Shown in pieces: positions 58,736-64,000 of a DNA stretch of 64,000 nt (the first letter of the stretch is position 1; every line of letters begins with the position of its first letter). The notes under the pieces were generated by a model, which saw only the letters and a list, made by a program, of their open reading frames with translations, did not search any database and was not told the DNA's origin. Source of the DNA: UBA5336 sp964412785 (GTDB lineage: Bacteria; Pseudomonadota; Alphaproteobacteria; Caulobacterales; Hyphomonadaceae); assembly GCA_964412785.1 (NCBI GenBank), contig CAYPQD010000006.1, positions 14,677 to 78,676 on the forward strand, read 5' to 3'. The translations under genes and the position numbers were made by a program.

Positions 58736-61123
58736 GTGGCAAGCTTTGAAGACCGGACGCTCAAGGCACCGGCGGCGCTGGACACCTTTGTCCGTCCCAT
58801 CCCTGTTCCACGGGGATTGAGAGGGCAGGTGGTCTCAGCGCAGCTTGGCAGCGTCAGCAAGCTGGCTGGCGTCATTGTCACGGGAAACCTGGTGACCGGG
58901 ACCCTTGTCCTGTTCGCATTCTCGCGCTTTCCAGACCAGCAGCAATTGCTGGGCCTGTGGGGCACCGCACTGTTCCTGATGTGCGCGGTCTACTTCCTGA
59001 ATTCCCTGACCCCCTCGCCGCGTCGGTCCCTGCCGGCGCCTAGCGAGCGGATCGGGCAGGCGGTGCGCGCGGCCCTGATCATGGGCGTGGTGTGGGGCGC
59101 GCTGCCGCTGCTGATGATGACGCAAGCCGATCCCGGCGGGCAGTCGCTGCTGAGCGCGTTGCTGATGGGGATGATCTTCGGCGGCGGCTTCGTGCTCTCG
59201 CGCGTGCCGGAGGCAGCCTATGCTTTCATCCTGCCGATCACGGCCGGCCTGGTCGGTGGGCTGCAGGGCGTACCGGGCGTGCAGGCGGACTATTTCTCGA
59301 TCATCATCGTGATTTACGGCGCGGTGATCTGCATCAGCGTGCACTGGAGCTATACCGTGTTCGTCTCGCAGCTGCTGGACCAGAACGCGGTAACCCAGCA
59401 GCAGCAATTGATCAGCCTGCTTCTGCGCGACTTCGAGGAAAGCAGCTCCGACTGGCTGTGGCAGACCGATCCGGCCGGCACGCTGGTCGAACTGCCGATG
59501 GAATTTGACGGGCTGAAGAGCGGTTACCAGATGATGGCCTGCGGGCAGGACCTGCTGGGCCTGTTCGAGCCTGGCGAGGCGCGCACCGTGCTGGCCGCCT
59601 GCCTGAAGTCCAAGCAGGGCTTCCGAGACCTCATCCTGCAGGTGCCCTTGCCGGAGGGCGATTGTTGGTGGTCGCTGACAGGCAAGCCGATCTACCAGGA
59701 CGGCGTCTTCAGGGGTTTCCGGGGGGTGGCTTCCGACGTCACCCAGTCGAAGGAGATCGAGGACCGCATCGCCTATCTCGCCCATTTCGACGGTCTGACC
59801 GGCCTGCCCAACCGGGCGAGCTTCCACGAAAGGCTGGAGCGGGCCTGCCGCACGCCGGCGGCGCGCCACCGAACTCGCGCGGTGGTCTGGATCGATCTGG
59901 ACAATTTCAAATGGGTCAATGACACGCTCGGCCACCCGGCGGGCGATGAACTCCTGCGCCAGTTCGCCCGGCGACTGACAGAGGCCTGTGAGGACGGCGA
60001 TGCGATTGCGCGGCTCGGCGGCGACGAGTTCGCCCTGATCGTGGAGCGCGACGACACCGGTGCGCTGCCGGAATTCCTCGACCGCCTGTCGGAGGTCCTG
60101 GCGCGGCCCTATGATATCTGGGGCTCGACCGCACAGTGCTCGGCAAGCCTCGGTGTGCGCCGCTTCGATGCCACCGCGCGCGAGCCGAACCAGCTGCTGA
60201 CCCATGCCGATCTGGCCCTGTACCAGGCCAAGCGGCGCAAGGGCGGCTGGGTGGAGTTTTCCGATGAGCTGGAGCGCAAGGCGCGGGCGCGCCGGGCAAT
60301 CGAGGCGGACCTGCACCGGGCGCTCGAGGAGGGCGAACTGGAGCTCAATTTCCAGCCGATCGTGGAGGCGGCAACGGGCCGGGTGCTGTCCTGCGAGACC
60401 CTGCTGCGCTGGAACCATCCGGTGCGCGGTCTGATCATGCCGGGCGATTTCATCGAGCATGCCGAGGACAGCGGCCTGATCTCGCGGCTTGGCGAGTGGG
60501 TGATCCGCGAGGCATTGCGGGAGATCGGCTCACTGGACGATGAGGTCCGGGTGGCGATCAACATTTCGCCCCTGCAGCTGCACAGCGCCAGCCTGATGTC
60601 GACGGTGGTGCAGGCGCTGGCGGCCAATGGCCTGTCGCCGGACCGGCTGGAGCTGGAGATCACGGAATCGATCCTGCTCGCCGATACCGGCTTCGTGCAC
60701 GACAGGCTGAGTGCGTTTCGCGAACTGGGCGTGCGGATCTCGCTCGACGATTTCGGCACCGGGTTTTCCTCGCTGAGCTATCTGCGGACCTTCCCGGTCG
60801 ACAAGATCAAGATCGACAAGTCCTTCGTCAGCGACCTTGAGACCAATGAGGACAGCCGGGTGATCACTGAGGCAACCATCGGCCTCGCCAAGGCGCTCGG
60901 CATGCGGGTGACGGCCGAGGGCGTGGAGAGCGCCTTCCAGCGCGACTATCTGCGCCATCTTGGCTGCGATGAACTGCAGGGCTTCCTGATCAGCCGGGCC
61001 CGGCCGCTGGCCGATTTGAGGCAGGTGCTCTCGCGCTATCCGACCGGCGCATCGGCTGAGACGGACGAGGTGTCGGGCAGCACCGCACCGCACCTGCGCG
61101 CGATCCGGGGCAGGGCGGGCTAG
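58736..61123 (+). CDS. Membrane GGDEF-EAL c-di-GMP enzyme with PAS domain
   Basis: A 795-residue protein. About five helices occupy residues 40-215. A PAS-like domain (about 235-345) has SSSDWLWQTDPAGTL and FRGFRGVASDVTQSKEIEDR. GGDEF: HFDGLTGLPNRASFH and RLGGDEFAL (GGDEF at 428-432, intact). The inhibitory I-site is Glu-x-x-Asp instead of Arg-x-x-Asp. EAL: CETLLRW (ETL with Glu554), VAINISPLQLH, LELEITESIL, SLDDFGTGFSSLSYL, KIDKSFV, TAEGVE and ELQGF. Both active sites look complete. GTG at 58736 has GGAGG upstream. It makes and/or breaks c-di-GMP in response to a membrane or PAS-sensed signal. Confidence 0.92.
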   Translation: MASFEDRTLKAPAALDTFVRPIPVPRGLRGQVVSAQLGSVSKLAGVIVTGNLVTGTLVLFAFSRFPDQQQLLGLWGTALFLMCAVYFLNSLTPSPRRSLPAPSERIGQAVRAALIMGVVWGALPLLMMTQADPGGQSLLSALLMGMIFGGGFVLSRVPEAAYAFILPITAGLVGGLQGVPGVQADYFSIIIVIYGAVICISVHWSYTVFVSQLLDQNAVTQQQQLISLLLRDFEESSSDWLWQTDPAGTLVELPMEFDGLKSGYQMMACGQDLLGLFEPGEARTVLAACLKSKQGFRDLILQVPLPEGDCWWSLTGKPIYQDGVFRGFRGVASDVTQSKEIEDRIAYLAHFDGLTGLPNRASFHERLERACRTPAARHRTRAVVWIDLDNFKWVNDTLGHPAGDELLRQFARRLTEACEDGDAIARLGGDEFALIVERDDTGALPEFLDRLSEVLARPYDIWGSTAQCSASLGVRRFDATAREPNQLLTHADLALYQAKRRKGGWVEFSDELERKARARRAIEADLHRALEEGELELNFQPIVEAATGRVLSCETLLRWNHPVRGLIMPGDFIEHAEDSGLISRLGEWVIREALREIGSLDDEVRVAINISPLQLHSASLMSTVVQALAANGLSPDRLELEITESILLADTGFVHDRLSAFRELGVRISLDDFGTGFSSLSYLRTFPVDKIKIDKSFVSDLETNEDSRVITEATIGLAKALGMRVTAEGVESAFQRDYLRHLGCDELQGFLISRARPLADLRQVLSRYPTGASAETDEVSGSTAPHLRAIRGRAG

Positions 61124-61126
61124 GGC

Positions 61127-61173
61127 GACTGCGCCACGGCGCCCCATGCGCCGTATGCGCACACTGGTATTAG
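61127..61173 (-). repeat. Intergenic inverted-repeat element, copy D (half form)
   Basis: On the minus strand it reads CTAATACCAGTGTGCGCA, then CGGCGC-ATGGG-GCGCCG (61137-61153 on the plus strand CGGCGC-CCCAT-GCGCCG), matching the left half of copy B with an internal gap. It fills the gap between the convergent GGDEF-EAL and AsmA genes, and its terminal GGTATTAG covers the AsmA stop codon. Confidence 0.75.
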
Positions 61174-63692
61174 CGCTCCGCGTCGTCTTCGCGGTCCCTG
61201 CGGCCGAACAGACCGCCAAGCGCATCACGGGCAATATCCTCAGCGGCGCGTTCCAGGGCCTCCTCCGGCGATCCTGGCGCGCCGTCGGCGTCTGCCTTGT
61301 CCGCGGAAGGGGGCACGCTGCCCCCGAGGACCTCGTCCAGGAGACTGCCGAGATCGCCGCCGATTTCCTCGCCGATTCGCCCGGTGAGGTCGTCTGCCAG
61401 GAGCTGGCGGATCAGCCGCATGTCCGGCGAGATTGACGGGCTCAGCCAGGTGCCGGTGATCCGGAAGGGCACCGGCACTCCATTCAGCTGCAGCGCGCTG
61501 ACCTCGCCGCGGCCGGTGGTATCAATGGCTGGGATGAGCCCGACATCGAGGCTGCGCCCGGCGAGATCGATCGCCCCGGTGCCGGTCAGGGAAAGAACCG
61601 GATTGACGAGTTCGAAGTCCTGAAGTGCGGCGATGCCGTCGAAGATATCGAGGCGGGCAGTCAAGCGGGTGAAATCGGTCTGCGCCTCTGGCGAGAGGGC
61701 CAGCGGCAGTTCGCCCCGCGCCAGCGCTTCCACCAGCGTCTCGCGGCTGCGCACCAGCTGTGCGATATTGAGGCCCCTGAGCGCGCCGTCGGCAAGCTCG
61801 GTGCTGAGCATGCCGTCAAGGCTGGCGAGGATCGCCTGCGGCGTCGCGCCGGTACCCTCCACATCAAGGGTCAGGCGACCGACGCCGCTGAGCGCGTCGA
61901 GCCCGGCAAGCGGCCCGAGCAGGCTGGCGATCTCGATGGCGCGCCCGTCGACATCGAAACTGACGCCCGGGACAGCGCCGCGCCCGTCGATCCGCACGCC
62001 GCCGGCGAGCGTGCCGCCGATCCCCTTCGCCTCGCGCACACGCACGTTCAGCAGGCCATTCTCCAGGGTCAGCAAGAGGTCGGCGTCGGTAAAGGTGAGC
62101 GGCCCGGTCTTGAGCGTGGTGACCCCGAGCTGCAGGTCGGCGTCAGCGAGAAGCAGGGGGCCGGTGTCGATCTTCGCCGTGCTCCAGTCGCCAGGCGCCT
62201 CCTCTGCGGGGGCGGCCTCATTGCCTGCGAGGAAGGGTGTCAGGTCAAGGCGGCCGGTGCGCAGCGCGCCGCTCAGGCGCGGCCGGGCGCCAGCAAGAGA
62301 CAGGGTCAGATCGCCGCTTGTGGCGATGTCGTCGACCGACAGGGCGAGGCCGGGCAGGGCGATTTCGCTGCCGGCCGGATTAGCGGCAAGGCCGGTCTGG
62401 AGCGTCAGGGTCTGGAGCGACAGGGTGTCTGGAAGGGCCATGCCGAAGGCGGAGGCCGCCTCGCGCAGGCGCTCGCTGGAGACGGTCAGGCGCCCCTCGC
62501 TGGCGCCCGCTGCGCCAAGCGCCAGTCGGCCTGAATAGGCTGCATCGAAGAGGCGGCCAGTGTGGCGGATATCGGCGCCGCTGAGGGCGAGCTGCTCTCC
62601 CTCGCCCTCCAGCCTGCCGGAGACCGCGACCGCCTCCAGAAGGCTGGTATTGACGGGCAGTGTGAGGCCGAGCGCGGTGGCCAGGCGGCCAAGGTCCGAC
62701 GTCTGCGCGGCGAGGTCGAGGCCATAGCGAGGCGCAGCGCCGAGGGCGAGGCTGCCGCTTGCGCTCGCCTTGATGAGGTCGCCGCGCACGCTGGCTGTCT
62801 CCAGCGTGATCGTCGGCGCTCCGGTTGTGCCGCCGAGGCGGCCTTGCGCATTGACACGGCCCAGAGCCGCAATCGCCTGCGGCGGCTCAACCGCGATGAG
62901 CCGGGCGAGGGCGTCAAGATCATTGGCGCCGACATCAAAGGTGGCGTCGAGCAGGCCGGCCTCGCCGAGCTGCGCGGTGCCGGCGAGACGGGCATTGATG
63001 ACGTCTGAGGCGAGGCGGACCATGGCCTCGGCGGGGCGGCCCGCAAGGAGCGCGTCCGGGCTGTCGAGTTCGAGGTCCAGGGTGAAGGCAGTCTGCTGCA
63101 AGCGGCCCCTTGCGGCGAGCGTCAGCGGCCGGTCGAGCGCCTGCACCGACGCGGAAAGATCGAGATCGGAGAGGCGGTAATCGGCGCCGCTCGTCCGGTC
63201 GACATAGGCGAGGCGGGCATTGTCCAGCCTTGCCCGGTCAATGCCGGCGCGCACACCGGCGCTGCCGGGCTCGTCCTGCTCTTGGGGCAGCGCCGCCTTG
63301 TTCTGGAGGGCGAAGCGCCAGTTGGCCTGCCCGTCGGCGCGCCGTTCAAGCATCAGGTCGGCATCGACGAAGACGAGTTCGGCAACCTCCACACGGCGCG
63401 ACAGGAGAGGCGCCCAGCGCACGACCCCGCGCAGTTCGCCCGCGGTCAGCATGGCCTTGCGCGAAAAGCCCTCCGGGTTCGCCAGTGTGACATCGCCAAT
63501 GCGCGCCGAGAGGCGGGGCAGGAGCGAGAGAGCGACCTCGCCCTCCAGCGTCACCTCGCGCCCGAGCGCCCGGCTCACCGCTTCTTCTACCTGCTCGCGA
63601 TAGACGCTGTCGGGTATCAGGAAGGGCAGGACCGCGAGCGCCACGAGAAGCAGGGCGAGCACGCCGCCTGCGATCGGGAAAATCCGTTTCAT
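61170..63692 (-). CDS. AsmA family protein
   Basis: An 840-residue protein with an N-terminal anchor (MKRIFPIAGGVLALLLVALA) and then the AsmA N-terminal domain: EQVEEAVSRALGREVTLEGE and LLPRLSARIGDVTLANPEGF. The C-terminal part has the AsmA_2 segment GLNIAQLVRSRETLVEALAR, FTRLTARLDIFDGIAALQDF and LIRQLLADDLTGRIGEEIGG. Such proteins span the periplasm and are thought to help move lipids toward the outer membrane. The start at 63692 follows AGGACA; the longer frame through the tRNA is not real. The last 60 residues are charged and low-complexity. Confidence 0.9.
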   Translation of the reverse strand: MKRIFPIAGGVLALLLVALAVLPFLIPDSVYREQVEEAVSRALGREVTLEGEVALSLLPRLSARIGDVTLANPEGFSRKAMLTAGELRGVVRWAPLLSRRVEVAELVFVDADLMLERRADGQANWRFALQNKAALPQEQDEPGSAGVRAGIDRARLDNARLAYVDRTSGADYRLSDLDLSASVQALDRPLTLAARGRLQQTAFTLDLELDSPDALLAGRPAEAMVRLASDVINARLAGTAQLGEAGLLDATFDVGANDLDALARLIAVEPPQAIAALGRVNAQGRLGGTTGAPTITLETASVRGDLIKASASGSLALGAAPRYGLDLAAQTSDLGRLATALGLTLPVNTSLLEAVAVSGRLEGEGEQLALSGADIRHTGRLFDAAYSGRLALGAAGASEGRLTVSSERLREAASAFGMALPDTLSLQTLTLQTGLAANPAGSEIALPGLALSVDDIATSGDLTLSLAGARPRLSGALRTGRLDLTPFLAGNEAAPAEEAPGDWSTAKIDTGPLLLADADLQLGVTTLKTGPLTFTDADLLLTLENGLLNVRVREAKGIGGTLAGGVRIDGRGAVPGVSFDVDGRAIEIASLLGPLAGLDALSGVGRLTLDVEGTGATPQAILASLDGMLSTELADGALRGLNIAQLVRSRETLVEALARGELPLALSPEAQTDFTRLTARLDIFDGIAALQDFELVNPVLSLTGTGAIDLAGRSLDVGLIPAIDTTGRGEVSALQLNGVPVPFRITGTWLSPSISPDMRLIRQLLADDLTGRIGEEIGGDLGSLLDEVLGGSVPPSADKADADGAPGSPEEALERAAEDIARDALGGLFGRRDREDDAER

Positions 63693-63887
63693 GAGTGTCC
63701 TGCCTGTTTGCCGGCGGCGCCGGCGGGAAACCGTGTGCCCTGCTAGATCGCGATTGCGGCAACAGGATGGAAGGTCGCCCTGCAGAAAACGCGCGGCGGC
63801 GCGGCGAACGGCGCTTGACCCCGTGCAGGCGCCTGAGTACTTACCGGGATCGCTGGGCCGATGGCGCGGCGCGACCAAGACCCATGC

Positions 63888-63964
63888 GCGGGTGTAGCTC
63901 AGTTGGTTAGAGTACCGGCCTGTCACGCCGGGGGTCGCGGGTTCGAGCCCCGTCACTCGCGCCA
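63888..63964 (+). tRNA. tRNA-Asp (anticodon GUC)
   Basis: GCGGGTG pairs with CACTCGC (one G-T pair). The D arm GCTCAGTTGGTTAGAGT, anticodon arm CCGGC-CTGTCAC-GCCGG (anticodon GTC) and T arm GCGGGTTCGAGCCCCGT are present, followed by discriminator G and encoded CCA; 77 nt in all. Confidence 0.97.
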
Positions 63965-64000
63965 TTTCTCCTTAGATGGTAGTTGACTGGCTGGGATTGG

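Noticed and set aside
63693..63965. N-terminal extension of the AsmA gene through tRNA-Asp
   Set aside because: The segment encodes the reverse of the tRNA and lacks family similarity; the signal anchor begins at 63692.

Overview
The window is about 66% GC (estimated by eye) and reads as a chromosomal segment of a free-living, aerobic alphaproteobacterium. Gene content (glnB-glnA, an aa3 cytochrome oxidase operon with ctaB/ctaG/SURF1, UbiA, DUF4170, DUF2237, RTX protein, several c-di-GMP enzymes) would fit the Maricaulales/Hyphomonadales-Caulobacterales side of the class. That placement is an inference from gene families; no rRNA is present. Genes are dense, run on both strands and are often joined by ATGA/GTGA overlaps. 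No prophage, insertion sequence with transposase, CRISPR array or conjugative element was seen.

Region by region. 1-2142: 5' end of glnA and all of glnB (P-II) on the minus strand, then a histidine phosphatase and an NAD(P)H-hydrate dehydratase without its usual epimerase half. 2189-10272: two very large minus-strand genes flank a tRNA-Leu. One encodes a GH108-TPR-trypsin fusion and the other a secreted RTX protein. 10656-18593: tRNA-Val, a small conserved protein, gph, glmU, rpiA, an A-type Fe-S carrier, a secreted protein, plsC with a TetR regulator, and glutathione reductase. 18615-24330: GNAT, acyl-CoA dehydrogenase and 3-hydroxyisobutyryl-CoA hydrolase (valine catabolism), a TauD-like dioxygenase, a Phd/VapC module with a damaged toxin, and a MarR regulator. 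24397-32982: beta-barrel-like protein, tyrosine phosphatase, small envelope proteins, pmbA, cysQ-like phosphatase, DUF4170, ABC exporter, DsbA-like protein, DUF2237 and a fatty acid desaturase. 32992-41642: ubiA, rsmE, gshA, POT transporter, cupin, rhodanese, tldD and a TPR protein. 41811-51521: coxB-coxA, a terminator, a COX1-derived paralogue, ctaB, a small assembly protein, ctaG, coxC, SURF1, thrC, GNAT and EAL. 51529-63692: YqgE, peroxiredoxin, SPFH/NfeD pair, a 1003-aa outer-membrane protein with a small secreted neighbour, a GGDEF-EAL protein and an AsmA protein. tRNA-Asp closes the window.

How the genes work together. Glutathione and redox functions recur (gor, gshA, peroxiredoxin, DsbA-like). 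The TldD and PmbA subunits of one protease are both present but 11 kb apart. The cox operon carries structural, heme A and copper-insertion functions together.

The most interesting items are: the 1239-residue protein fusing a peptidoglycan-hydrolase-like domain, TPR-like repeats and a trypsin-like protease; a degenerate, ligand-poor copy of the COX1 C-terminal half embedded between coxA and ctaB; and a family of intergenic, transposase-less inverted-repeat elements (CTTATACC...GGTATTA ends, CGGCGC-N5-GCGCCG core hairpin) with at least four copies here.
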